Assembly: GCF_040273735.1 (NCBI RefSeq)
Contig: NZ_JBELZM010000004.1
Span: 170,093-234,092 of the forward strand
Origin: Solibacillus sp040273735
GTDB lineage: Bacteria; Bacillota; Bacilli; Bacillales_A; Planococcaceae
Length of the DNA stretch: 64,000 nt
Direction: 5' to 3'
The notes beneath the pieces are model-generated. The model did no database searches. It had not been told where the DNA came from and worked only from the letters and a program-made list of their open reading frames with translations. Below, piece by piece: positions 44,087 to 52,569 of the stretch. Within the stretch, counting starts at the first letter, position 1, and each line of letters starts with the position of its first letter. A program made the translations under genes and the position numbers.

Positions 44087-44101
44087 AAAGAATTATTATA
44101 A
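44087..44101. promoter_or_regulatory. Candidate PerR box upstream of katA
   Basis: The right 11 bases, AATTATTATAA, are identical to the 3' part of the PerR consensus TTATAATNATTATAA; the left 4 bases do not match. The location 77-91 bp before katA and known PerR control of Bacillus catalase make it a candidate only. The rest of the 317-bp gap (43861-44177) is AT-rich with no gene. Confidence 0.4.
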
Positions 44102-44177
44102 TCTAGTAGAAATTATGATTTAGATTTGTTATATTATTTAAGAAGAGTTTTTCAAAAAAATTTAGGAGGAACTATAC

Positions 44178-45668
44178 ATGACAAACGAGCGTTTAACAAC
44201 AATTACTGGTGCTCCAGTAGTATCAAACGATGATTCGCAAACAGCTGGTCGCCGTGGCCCAATCTTATTACAAGACGTATTCCTAATTGAGAAATTAGCG
44301 AACTTTAACCGTGAAGTAATTCCTGAACGTCGCATGCACGCAAAAGGTTCTGGTGCATTCGGTACATTCACTGTAACTCATGACATCACAAAATATTCAA
44401 AAGCAAAAATTTTCTCTGAGGTTGGTAAGAAAACAGAAATGTTCGCACGTTTCTCAACTGTAGCAGGTGAGCGTGGTGCGGCTGATGCAGAGCGTGATAT
44501 TCGCGGTTTCGCATTAAAATTCTATACTGAAGAAGGTAACTGGGATATGGTTGGTAACAACACACCTGTATTCTTCTTCCGTGATCCATTACACTTCCCT
44601 GATTTAAACCACGTTGTTAAGCGTGATCCAAAAACAAACATGCACAACGGTAACTCAAACTGGGATTTCTGGACTTCACTACCTGAAGCATTACACCAAG
44701 TAACAATCGTAATGTCTGACCGTGGTATTCCAAACGGCTACCGCAAAATGCACGGATTCGGTTCTCATACTTACTCAATGATCAACGAAGCTGGCGAACG
44801 CGTATACGTGAAATTCCACTTCCGTTCTCAACAAGGTATCGAAAACTTAACAGGTGCAGAAGCTGCTGAAATTATCGGTAAAGACCGTGAATCTTCTCAA
44901 CGTGACCTATTCGAGTCAATCGAAAAAGGCGATTTCCCGAAATGGAAAATGTACATCCAAGTGATGACTGAAGAGCAAGCTCGCAACTCTAAGGACAACC
45001 CATTCGACTTAACAAAAGTTTGGTACAAGTCCGAGTATCCATTAATGGAAGTTGGGGAATTCGAATTAAACCGTAACCCTGAAAACTACTTCGCTGATGT
45101 TGAGCAAGCTGCATTCGCTCCATCAAACGTTGTACCTGGTATTTCATTCTCACCAGACCGTATGTTACAAGCTCGTTTATTCGCTTACCAAGATGCAACT
45201 CGTTACCGTTTAGGCGTTAACCACCATCAAATTCCTGTAAACACACCAAAGTGTCCGTTTATGGTTTACCACCGCGATGGCGTAGGTCGTGCTGATGGAA
45301 ACCGTGGTGCAGCTATTACTTACTATCCAAATAGCTATGGCGCATTACAAGGTCAAACACAATATAAAGATCCTGCATTAGCTCTTGATGGTCCAGCTGA
45401 CATCTACGACTTCCGTGAAGATGACAACAACTACTTCGAGCAACCAGGTAAGTTATTCCGTCTTCAAACACCTGAACAGCAACAACGTCTATTCGAAACG
45501 ACTGCTGCTGAAATGAACGGTGTTGAAGAATTCATCAAACGTCGTCACATTTTACACTGCTACTTAGCTGATCCAGCATATGGTGAAGGTGTAGCGAAGG
45601 CAATGGGTCTTTCATTAGATGGTATGGACCTTTCAAACCCATACGCTAATACGGTAAGTATGTACTAA
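44178..45668 (+). CDS. katA: Catalase (monofunctional, clade 3-like small subunit)
   Basis: A 496-residue heme catalase that dismutates hydrogen peroxide. Active-site residues: His54 in RRMHAKGSGAFG, Asn127 in VGNNTPVFFFRDP, and the proximal heme ligand Tyr337 in RLFAYQDATRYRLG. The size is that of the small-subunit type common in Bacillus. Codon use is noticeably more uniform than in neighbours (CGT, GGT and AAC favoured), suggesting high expression. TAGGAGGA precedes ATG. The 317-bp upstream gap holds a partial PerR-like box. A strong terminator follows. Confidence 0.97.
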   Translation: MTNERLTTITGAPVVSNDDSQTAGRRGPILLQDVFLIEKLANFNREVIPERRMHAKGSGAFGTFTVTHDITKYSKAKIFSEVGKKTEMFARFSTVAGERGAADAERDIRGFALKFYTEEGNWDMVGNNTPVFFFRDPLHFPDLNHVVKRDPKTNMHNGNSNWDFWTSLPEALHQVTIVMSDRGIPNGYRKMHGFGSHTYSMINEAGERVYVKFHFRSQQGIENLTGAEAAEIIGKDRESSQRDLFESIEKGDFPKWKMYIQVMTEEQARNSKDNPFDLTKVWYKSEYPLMEVGEFELNRNPENYFADVEQAAFAPSNVVPGISFSPDRMLQARLFAYQDATRYRLGVNHHQIPVNTPKCPFMVYHRDGVGRADGNRGAAITYYPNSYGALQGQTQYKDPALALDGPADIYDFREDDNNYFEQPGKLFRLQTPEQQQRLFETTAAEMNGVEEFIKRRHILHCYLADPAYGEGVAKAMGLSLDGMDLSNPYANTVSMY

Positions 45669-45776
45669 GATCTATGAATTTAGCTTCTTGCTCAAATTGT
45701 TAAATTCACTAGCTTTTCATATTTAGTGTTTACTAGATTACGAAAGCGTTATTGATATCCAACTATAATCGCTTAC

Positions 45777-45813
45777 AACCGCAAGTATCTGAGGGGATAC
45801 TTGCGGTTTTTTT
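45777..45813 (+). terminator. Terminator after katA
   Basis: AACCGCAAGTATC pairs perfectly with GATACTTGCGGTT, followed by TTTTT. It is about 110 bp after the stop codon. Confidence 0.9.
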
Positions 45814-45823
45814 ATGGAAAAAG

Positions 45824-45860
45824 GGCTGCAGTAAAAGTTTAAATTACTTTTACTGCAGCC
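45824..45860 (-). terminator. Terminator after the AEC permease gene
   Basis: GGCTGCAGTAAAAGT and ACTTTTACTGCAGCC form a perfect 15-bp stem; on the minus strand CTTTTT follows. It is back-to-back with the katA terminator. Confidence 0.88.
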
Positions 45861-45865
45861 ATTCT

Positions 45866-46795
45866 CTATGCAAATAAAATTGTTGATAAATAAATAACAA
45901 ACGTCACTGTTAAACAGCTGATAATCGTAGAAAACAGTACTGTCTGGGCTGCTGTTTCCGATTCAATATCATACTCAAGCGCCAAGCTGGAACTGTTTCT
46001 CGATGTCGGGAATGCACTTGCGATAAATAGCGACTGTGCCACTACACCGTCCAGGCCCAATGCAAAAATAATAATAAGTGCTGTTGCCGGACCTACTATC
46101 AACCGTGTAAAACAGCTGACAAAAATTGTTTTATTGAACATCGAACGCATTTCAATAGTAGAAAGCTGAGCCCCTAATGTAATAAGTGCAACCGCCACAA
46201 ATCCGTCTGCAATATGTTCAAGTGGAATACTAAACGTTTCCGGGATCGGGACATGAAAGTAATTCAATGCCGCGCCAATAATAAGCGCATGAACAATTGG
46301 CATTTTCAAAAAGTCCCGGACAATCGCTATTCCTGATTTTGTTGATGAAATTAAATTATACAAGCCATATGTATACGTCGTCATATTCTGAAAAATAACA
46401 AGAATGACTTGTATTGCTACCCCAATCGGCTGGGTCGCGAAAATCATTTGTGCAACCGGAATCCCGTAGTTACCAGAGTTTATAAGGACAACACTGTTTT
46501 TAAAAACAGCCGATTCTCTTTTATCAAGTTTTAACAGTTTTGCGAGCAGCTGACCTAACAGCATTTGCGCACCGATAAACAAAATAATAAAAATCGTAAT
46601 TTGTCCGAGCACACTCATTTCAACAGATGTTTCATAAATATTGATAAACACCGCTGCCGGCATGAAACAGTATGTAATGAGGTGGGATAATGCTTTAAGG
46701 TTAAACTGAAACTTGCGCTGTAAAATGGCACCTATAAAAAGCAAAATTAAAATTGGTGCTACAATTTTGAAGAAAATCATCGATAAATAGACCAT
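45866..46795 (-). CDS. AEC family permease (auxin efflux carrier type)
   Basis: A 309-residue membrane protein with about ten helices of the AEC family, whose bacterial members include malate and malonate permeases (MleP, MdcF). Family features are the two halves with INSGNYGIPVAQMIFA near 105-120 and the late ASAFPTSRNSSSLALEYD stretch near 263-280. ATG at 46795 is used because AAGGAG is 7 nt upstream; the longer frame to 46816 lacks a site. It is flanked by terminators and is probably monocistronic. A carboxylate substrate is likely by family. Confidence 0.88.
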   Translation of the reverse strand: MVYLSMIFFKIVAPILILLFIGAILQRKFQFNLKALSHLITYCFMPAAVFINIYETSVEMSVLGQITIFIILFIGAQMLLGQLLAKLLKLDKRESAVFKNSVVLINSGNYGIPVAQMIFATQPIGVAIQVILVIFQNMTTYTYGLYNLISSTKSGIAIVRDFLKMPIVHALIIGAALNYFHVPIPETFSIPLEHIADGFVAVALITLGAQLSTIEMRSMFNKTIFVSCFTRLIVGPATALIIIFALGLDGVVAQSLFIASAFPTSRNSSSLALEYDIESETAAQTVLFSTIISCLTVTFVIYLSTILFA

Positions 46796-46927
46796 GCGAA
46801 AACTCCTTTTGTGCATGTGTGCTGTAGTTGTTAATTATAGCGTATTTGTAAAGGAATTGTCAGAAAATCCGACAGGAGACAGGTTTTCCCGTTTTAAGCT
46901 TAGCGACTTCTGCTAATTTTCTCCTTT

Positions 46928-46965
46928 AAAAAACCTATGATTTCTGAAAAGAAAATCATAGGTTT
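46928..46965 (-). terminator. Terminator after the SLH protein gene
   Basis: On the minus strand AAACCTATGATTT pairs with AAATCATAGGTTT, followed by a short T run, 6 bp after the stop codon. Confidence 0.85.
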
Positions 46966-46970
46966 GAATT

Positions 46971-48923
46971 TTATAAATAATCGACTGCTTTTAAAGCATT
47001 GTAAATAAGTTCGGCAAACTCACCGCGCGATAATGTTTTCTCAGGATTAAACGGACCTTCCCCATCAACAACCCCAAACAGCTCTAAAATTGCAATGCTT
47101 TGACGTGCTTCCAATGTCAGGTTCGATATATCCGAATAGCTGAAGTTTAATTCATTGTACGCCTCCGCCAAATCCTGATTTAAATAGCGGTACATGTTGG
47201 CAATAATGATAGCTGCTTCTTCCTTTGTCACTGTGGCGTTAGGTGCGAAACGGCTTGATGTGGCCCCGCTCATAATCCCCGCATCCAATAAACCTTGAAC
47301 TAGTCTTAACTGCTGGGTATTTGCTATATCCAAATATTTTGATCTAGTGTTACTTGATACATCAAGTGCCGATGCAATCATTACTGCTGCATCGAGTTTA
47401 CTTACTTGTTTATAGCTTTGCACTAGACGGTTTTTTGTATTAAATAAAATGCCGCGCTTTGTCAGCTCTCGAATCGCACGTCCTTGGTCATTATTTGGAA
47501 TATCCGTATAAATGACGCTGCTGTTCGCAGCTTTAAATGTACCACCCGTAGCTGTGCGGATAATAAATTTCGAGCCATCCACTTTAAAGGATGCCGGCGA
47601 TGTACCGGTTGATAAAACACGTTGTATTACTTGCGAAGTATTTGCCTTTAATTTAGATACCGGAACATGGACTTCTACAGTACTTACAAATGTTTTTGCA
47701 CGATTGCCTTCTGTAAATTGGATATGCAGCTGATTATTCATTACATTTACCGATACACCAACAGTAGCTGCAGAAGTCTGTATTTCCGATGTAGGAATAA
47801 CGATTTCTATCTCTCCTGCTTTTAGACGCATATTCCGATCTGCGATGTTTTTCACTTGAGAAGCGGTAATTTGTGTTATGTAACGTCCATTTTGGTAAGT
47901 CATTGTTTCATATTGTGACCAGTTTGCCGTTTTTGGAATCGTTGTCGCCACTGTACTTGCTGAATCATCCGGAATGTATAGCGGGTCGTATGTCGGCTTT
48001 TCGACTACTACTCCACCTGGCTTTATATCATGTATATAATCCGGGTAATACGTATAAACAAGCTCAATATAATGTGGATCTCTCCACATTGTTTCAAGAC
48101 GGACAAGCTTTTCCAACGCTGTTACATGTCTTTTCGCTTCCGCCGATAAGTTGTTGTAAATCGAACGGGCTCTCGCAATTTCCTGTGTCGTCGAACTGCG
48201 GCTAATATCATTCATGTAAATATCAAATGCGTTGGCATCAAGCTTTGCCTGCTTTACAACCGTATTTTGATAAATAATATAATTCTCGCCGTCAATTAGT
48301 ATGTTAAGGTTTGTTACAAACGACTTCGCATAATCACTTAATGTATTGTACGCCAGCCGAATACTCTTGATTTGAGCTTCAGTGTATTTCGTTTTATCGA
48401 TACGTTTTATGCGATCCATCACGACTTTTGCTTCTTTTTCAGCTTGCGCCTTTTGCACAGCTAAACGGCTTTCAAAGTATTCCAGGTTTGTAACTACTTG
48501 CTTATCGACTAGCTTTTTCGCCTCGATATTTAATGCATCGTAAGCTTTTCGGGCTGCATTAATCTCAGCAGGCGTTGACTCGTCGTTGAACGTTTGAATC
48601 ATTTCAGTTACTTTTTCGGCTGCGATACGATTGGCGATTTGCGCTTCCTTCTTCTCCAAATCGTCCAAAAGTACTTCCACCTTGCCATAGTTGCTAATTT
48701 GTTGGCGCAATTCTTGCGAAAGTTTGTTATAAGCTTCCTTAACTTTTTCCAATTCTAATCTAGTTGAGTTTGTATTTAAACCTTCTATCGCTTTGTTAAT
48801 ATCTACAGGTGTTGCGAGAGAATCCCCCAACGTTTCGGTTTGCTCCGCCCCTGCTTCCCCCACCATGCCAACACTTACTGGGATTGCGACTAAAGCAGCT
48901 AGCATTAACTTTGATTTATTCAT
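46971..48923 (-). CDS. Secreted SLH-domain surface protein with helical repeats
   Basis: A 650-residue exported protein. A signal peptide spans about 1-27 (basic start, LMLAALVAIPVSVGMVGEAGAE). Residues about 40-290 hold four related helical units, each ending in a form of YNxLSxEAKxxV followed by a short spacer. A beta-rich middle (about 330-460) is unassigned. Three degenerate SLH motifs occupy about 470-648 (AIRELTKRGILF, LLDAGIMSGATSSRFAPN, ILELFGVVDGEGPFNPE), which bind pyruvylated secondary cell-wall polymer. ATG at 48923 is preferred over an upstream GTG. It is a surface-anchored protein of unknown function, divergent from another SLH gene. Confidence 0.85.
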   Translation of the reverse strand: MNKSKLMLAALVAIPVSVGMVGEAGAEQTETLGDSLATPVDINKAIEGLNTNSTRLELEKVKEAYNKLSQELRQQISNYGKVEVLLDDLEKKEAQIANRIAAEKVTEMIQTFNDESTPAEINAARKAYDALNIEAKKLVDKQVVTNLEYFESRLAVQKAQAEKEAKVVMDRIKRIDKTKYTEAQIKSIRLAYNTLSDYAKSFVTNLNILIDGENYIIYQNTVVKQAKLDANAFDIYMNDISRSSTTQEIARARSIYNNLSAEAKRHVTALEKLVRLETMWRDPHYIELVYTYYPDYIHDIKPGGVVVEKPTYDPLYIPDDSASTVATTIPKTANWSQYETMTYQNGRYITQITASQVKNIADRNMRLKAGEIEIVIPTSEIQTSAATVGVSVNVMNNQLHIQFTEGNRAKTFVSTVEVHVPVSKLKANTSQVIQRVLSTGTSPASFKVDGSKFIIRTATGGTFKAANSSVIYTDIPNNDQGRAIRELTKRGILFNTKNRLVQSYKQVSKLDAAVMIASALDVSSNTRSKYLDIANTQQLRLVQGLLDAGIMSGATSSRFAPNATVTKEEAAIIIANMYRYLNQDLAEAYNELNFSYSDISNLTLEARQSIAILELFGVVDGEGPFNPEKTLSRGEFAELIYNALKAVDYL

Positions 48924-49062
48924 ATGTATCACTACCTATCTCATTTAATATACCGTATCTATTATATCGGCTTTTATCCCATATTTTAGAATATAAAGTA
49001 AGTGGAAATAAGAGAAAGTCATGTTAAAGTAAAATTAATCCAATTATAAAGGAGGCTTTTTT

Positions 49063-50115
49063 ATGAAACGCTTCTACTTAGCGGTTATTTTAGGGATGTC
49101 TTTTTTTATTTTTCCGGCTAACTCAGTGGCAGCAAAGCAAGTGTTTAAAGATGTTCCACCAGACCATTATGCGTACGATGCGATTAAATGGGCATATGAT
49201 TACAATATTATAAACGGCTATGCTAACGGGACATTCCGTCCAAACCAACCGGTCACAGAACAACAATTCGCTCAAATTTTTGTAGGCTATTTTGATTTGG
49301 AGCATGTCTCGGAAGAGCTCGAAAAGTTCACACCGAAAGCAATTCCATCGGATACAAACTATAATACGCTTGCCGCCTATCAAGTACCTTTAAACGGGTA
49401 CTTTCATAACAGCATTCGAGGAGCTGCTGTAAAACGTGGGACTGTTGCACAGGCAATTGCCTATATGGCAGATGGACAAACGGCTTTAAATAACGCAATC
49501 CGTTTTTTGTTAGATCATGATATTTCTAACGGACAAAATGCAAAGTATGAGCAAACTAACTTACAGCGTTTTTTCGGTACAACAAATAATTTAACGCGTG
49601 CACAGCTCGTTCTATTTTTTTATAACATGCAAAACAAAAAATTCTTTTATCGTTCTGACATTGCAGAAGAAAGCTTTGCTAGTAATAGCCCGCTTTATCA
49701 ACGTGCTTCCTCAGCCCGCAATATGCTTGATCGCTCATTGCGCGTAGGTGCAAACTGGTCCCCTGCCGCCGAAAAGAAGCCAAATAAATCTTGGAATGGC
49801 GAGTATACGTATTTTCATACTTACGGTAAAGGGGACCTTGATTCAAAAGGGCGTGTATTAACAATCTCTAATAGTACGAAAACCGGTTTCCAATTGACCT
49901 ATTATACGTATGACGGCTGGGCATCCGGCACTATTGAAGGAACAGCGACATTCACAACCGATACAAAAGCGCGGTTATCCAAAACAGCGGATGGTGATCG
50001 ATGTGTTATTGAATTCGAACGGCTTACTAATAAGACAATTAAAACAACCGAGTCTTATTGTGAAGCCGGCCGTGATCAAGGAACGACATTTAGCGGAACG
50101 CTCACTTTAGAGTAA
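49063..50115 (+). CDS. Secreted protein with N-terminal SLH motif
   Basis: A 350-residue exported protein. Signal peptide about 1-24 (MKRFYLAVILGMSFFIFPAN), then a good SLH motif about 28-75 (FKDVPPDHYAYDAIKWAYDY, NGYANGTFRPNQPVTEQQFA) and a weaker second unit to about 190. The C-terminal part (about 240-350) is beta-strand-like, with two Cys (CVIEFER, SYCEAG) that could form a disulfide outside the cell. No enzyme motif was recognised. GGAGG precedes ATG at 49063. It is divergent from the larger SLH gene with a 139-bp shared upstream gap. Confidence 0.83.
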   Translation: MKRFYLAVILGMSFFIFPANSVAAKQVFKDVPPDHYAYDAIKWAYDYNIINGYANGTFRPNQPVTEQQFAQIFVGYFDLEHVSEELEKFTPKAIPSDTNYNTLAAYQVPLNGYFHNSIRGAAVKRGTVAQAIAYMADGQTALNNAIRFLLDHDISNGQNAKYEQTNLQRFFGTTNNLTRAQLVLFFYNMQNKKFFYRSDIAEESFASNSPLYQRASSARNMLDRSLRVGANWSPAAEKKPNKSWNGEYTYFHTYGKGDLDSKGRVLTISNSTKTGFQLTYYTYDGWASGTIEGTATFTTDTKARLSKTADGDRCVIEFERLTNKTIKTTESYCEAGRDQGTTFSGTLTLE

Positions 50116-50159
50116 TCAAAAGGTTCTAGCCTAATAAGGTGGGGGACCTTTTCCCATTA

Positions 50160-50190
50160 AAAACTGCACCTCCAATTGGGGTGCAGTTTC
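50160..50190. terminator. Bidirectional hairpin between SLH and PrpF-family genes
   Basis: AAACTGCACC and GGTGCAGTTT pair perfectly around a 10-nt loop. Each side has only short A/T runs, so efficiency is uncertain. Confidence 0.75.
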
Positions 50191-50213
50191 TATTACTCAC
50201 AGTAGTTTAGTTA

Positions 50214-51353
50214 TTATGCCAATGCTTGTGAAGAGACTTCGGCAATTTTATAACTTTTCTTTGTATATACATAACCTTCTAAAATAGTACGTGCTGTACG
50301 CACAACCTTAATTACACTAATATGGCCAGCAATTAAATTTACTTTCGTTTCCATTATTCCACCCGGATGTCCCAGTCGAACAACCTCTTGCTTCACATTT
50401 ATGCTTTCTGATAAAATTGTATCTTCTAAAAATGCACCGGCAGTAGTACATATGGCGCCTGATATTGCAAGAGCTTGGTGCGGTTCTTGCATGGACATCA
50501 TTCTAATTCTGCAGTCCATATCAGAGGCTTTTCTTTCTATGCCTGTTACATCAATATAGTCCATAGGAGGAGCAATGATTGTCATTTTAGGAACAGCAGG
50601 TGATTTCATAGTTGCATCCTCTTTGGCTGCAAAATGACACATTTCAGCTGCCATTGATCTGATTGCCTCCAACTCCAGAAGTTTCTCACGAGTAAATTCA
50701 TGGGGTAATTCAGAACCTGTTAGACCAACATCAGAAGCATTGACAAAAACTAACGGGTTGGCAACGTCAATAATTGAAATACTTATAGGCCCTTCAGGTA
50801 ATTGAATCACATCAATTGGGTTCCCGGTAGGAAACAATTTTCCGGTTACTGCACCTTCTGCATTTGGAAAGGAGAGGTAGATAGGTGAACCTGTCCCCGG
50901 AACTCCAGGAATAGAACACATACCCTCTGTTTTTACACGACCATTTTCAACCTCTACCTCTGCAATTATCATTTTTTTAGTATTAGTATTAAATATCCTT
51001 ACAGTTGTAATAGGCTCAATTGCTTGTACTAGGCCTTGCTCAATTGCATATGGACCAACTGCAGAAGAAATATTGCCGCAATTCCCTTTGAAATCCACCA
51101 GATTATTTGCGATGCTTATCTGGGCAAATGTATATTCTATATCAACATCATTTAAATCCGATTTTTTAATAATTGCTACTTTGCTAGTTAAAGAATTTGC
51201 TCCGCCAAGACCGTCTATTTGTCTACGATCCGGACTTCCCATAATATCCAATAAAAAGTCATCCCATAATAAACGGTTATCTGGCATATTTTCGAAATTT
51301 AGAAATACCCCTTTGCTAGTTCCTCCACGCATAACAACTACAGGCACTCTCAT
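50214..51353 (-). CDS. PrpF-family isomerase (4-oxalomesaconate tautomerase / aconitate-type isomerase-like)
   Basis: A 379-residue PrpF/GalD-type protein with the diaminopimelate epimerase fold. The signature VVVMRGGTSKGVFLNFENMP is at the N-terminus and DFKGNCGNISSAVGPYAIEQ near 88-107 matches the conserved GNCGN active-site loop. Relatives move double bonds in unsaturated tricarboxylates (PrpF on 2-methylaconitate, GalD on oxalomesaconate, 3-methylitaconate isomerase). It is divergent from a LysR regulator and close to a CitMHS transporter, so an imported unsaturated tricarboxylate is a fair inference. GAAGGGGG precedes ATG at 51353. Confidence 0.88.
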   Translation of the reverse strand: MRVPVVVMRGGTSKGVFLNFENMPDNRLLWDDFLLDIMGSPDRRQIDGLGGANSLTSKVAIIKKSDLNDVDIEYTFAQISIANNLVDFKGNCGNISSAVGPYAIEQGLVQAIEPITTVRIFNTNTKKMIIAEVEVENGRVKTEGMCSIPGVPGTGSPIYLSFPNAEGAVTGKLFPTGNPIDVIQLPEGPISISIIDVANPLVFVNASDVGLTGSELPHEFTREKLLELEAIRSMAAEMCHFAAKEDATMKSPAVPKMTIIAPPMDYIDVTGIERKASDMDCRIRMMSMQEPHQALAISGAICTTAGAFLEDTILSESINVKQEVVRLGHPGGIMETKVNLIAGHISVIKVVRTARTILEGYVYTKKSYKIAEVSSQALA

Positions 51354-51409
51354 CTAGGTACCCCCTTCTCATTTTTTGTTAAAAAGTACCGGTGCTTATG
51401 AAAATATAG

Positions 51410-51428
51410 TATGATAGATAATATCATA
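51410..51428. promoter_or_regulatory. Dyad in the PrpF/LysR divergent promoter region
   Basis: TATGATA and TATCATA are perfect inverted arms around GATAA; an outer pair, CTTATGA at 51395 and TCATAAG at 51424, is also perfect. The spot between the divergent genes is where a LysR-type protein usually binds, although the spacing is not the classic T-N11-A. Confidence 0.45.
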
Positions 51429-51497
51429 AGTAAAATAGATAATTTATTAAATAAATGCAAAAAAAAACTTATAATCATTTAATAGGAGATGACTAAT

Positions 51498-52361
51498 ATG
51501 GATGAAAAAGACTGGAATGCCCTTAGAATTTTGTACCAGGAGAAACAAATCAGTCGCGCATCGGAACGGTTATATATATCACAGCCAGCTCTGACTTACA
51601 GAATTAAAAATCTAGAGAAGGAATTTGATACTAAATTATTTTTTAAAACAAAGGGTGGCATAGAGTTTACTACCGAAGGCTTACACTTAGTAGAGTATTC
51701 CGAGGAAATGATAAATAAGTTGCAAAAAACCAAAGATTATATGCTAAATATGCAAAATGAAGTAAGGGGTACATTAAGATTGGGGGTTTCAAGTAACTTT
51801 GCTCAATATAAACTGCCTAATTTATTAAAAAAATTTTCAACTAAATATCCCAATGTACAATTCAATATAAATACAGGGTGGAGCACCGATATTATGAATC
51901 TTCTCGATTCCTCGACTGTACAATTAGGAATATTACGCGGAAATTATGAATGGTATGGTAAAAAGGAATTGTTACATAAGGAAAAACTCTGTTTAATCTC
52001 AAAAAAAGAAATAGATATGGAGAAATTACCGGAGCTTTCATTTATAAATTATAAAACAGATGAATCTCTAAAGACTCTAATTACTGGCTGGTGGCATGAC
52101 AAATATTCTGAACCCCCCCTTATTATGATGGAAACAGATCGATTGGAAACATGTAAAGAAATGGTTAAAAATGACTTGGGAATAGCCATTGTACCTCAAA
52201 TTTGTTTACAACCTTCAGACAATCTGCAAACATACGAACTGTTCTATACAAATGGTAATCCTGTATTTAGATATACATGGTTAATGTACAATCAAGATTT
52301 GTTACAGCTTTCCACAGTTAGAAATTTTATAGATTTCCTAAACGAAACTTCAAACCTTTAA
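51498..52361 (+). CDS. LysR-type transcriptional regulator, copy 1
   Basis: A 287-residue LysR regulator: winged helix-turn-helix about 1-60 (ISRASERLYISQPALTYRIK then LEKEFDTKLFFKTKGGIEFT), linker helix, and periplasmic-binding-like effector domain about 88-285. ATG at 51498 is chosen since GGAG is 9 nt upstream; the in-frame ATG at 51489 touches that site. It faces the PrpF-family gene and precedes the CitMHS transporter, so it probably controls both in response to the transported acid. It is clearly paralogous to the regulator at 55963. Confidence 0.9.
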   Translation: MDEKDWNALRILYQEKQISRASERLYISQPALTYRIKNLEKEFDTKLFFKTKGGIEFTTEGLHLVEYSEEMINKLQKTKDYMLNMQNEVRGTLRLGVSSNFAQYKLPNLLKKFSTKYPNVQFNINTGWSTDIMNLLDSSTVQLGILRGNYEWYGKKELLHKEKLCLISKKEIDMEKLPELSFINYKTDESLKTLITGWWHDKYSEPPLIMMETDRLETCKEMVKNDLGIAIVPQICLQPSDNLQTYELFYTNGNPVFRYTWLMYNQDLLQLSTVRNFIDFLNETSNL

Positions 52362-52393
52362 GATGGATTGTATTTACAATCCATCTTTTTTTT
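52360..52393 (+). terminator. Terminator after LysR copy 1
   Basis: A perfect 13-bp stem (AAGATGGATTGTA with TACAATCCATCTT) overlaps the stop codon and is followed by a T run. The transporter downstream therefore needs its own promoter. Confidence 0.92.
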
Positions 52394-52485
52394 AGTTAAA
52401 AGTGTTTTAGCGGTCCTTTAAAAGTGATTATAAGATTTTTTTTAATATTAATGCAAAAAAAATATATTTTACTTATCAATACAGT

Positions 52486-52491
52486 TATAAT
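52486..52491 (+). promoter_or_regulatory. Likely -10 element of the CitMHS gene
   Basis: TATAAT, a perfect -10 hexamer, lies about 80 bp before the transporter start. The region 17 bp upstream (TATATT) is a poor -35, as is common for activator-dependent promoters. Confidence 0.5.
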
Positions 52492-52536
52492 ATTCTGAAA
52501 TTACCAAATATTTTAATCTTTTAGGGGAAGGTTGAA

Positions 52537-52551
52537 ATGTAAACGATTTCA
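52537..52551. promoter_or_regulatory. cre site upstream of the CitMHS transporter
   Basis: ATGTAAACGATTTCA matches all fixed positions of WTGNAANCGNWNNCW and is embedded in an inverted repeat TTGAAAT/ATTTCAA (52532-52552). It lies about 45 bp downstream of the TATAAT, suiting transcriptional roadblock by CcpA, as known for citM in Bacillus. Confidence 0.8.
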
Positions 52552-52569
52552 AATTTGGAGGGGATTTTT

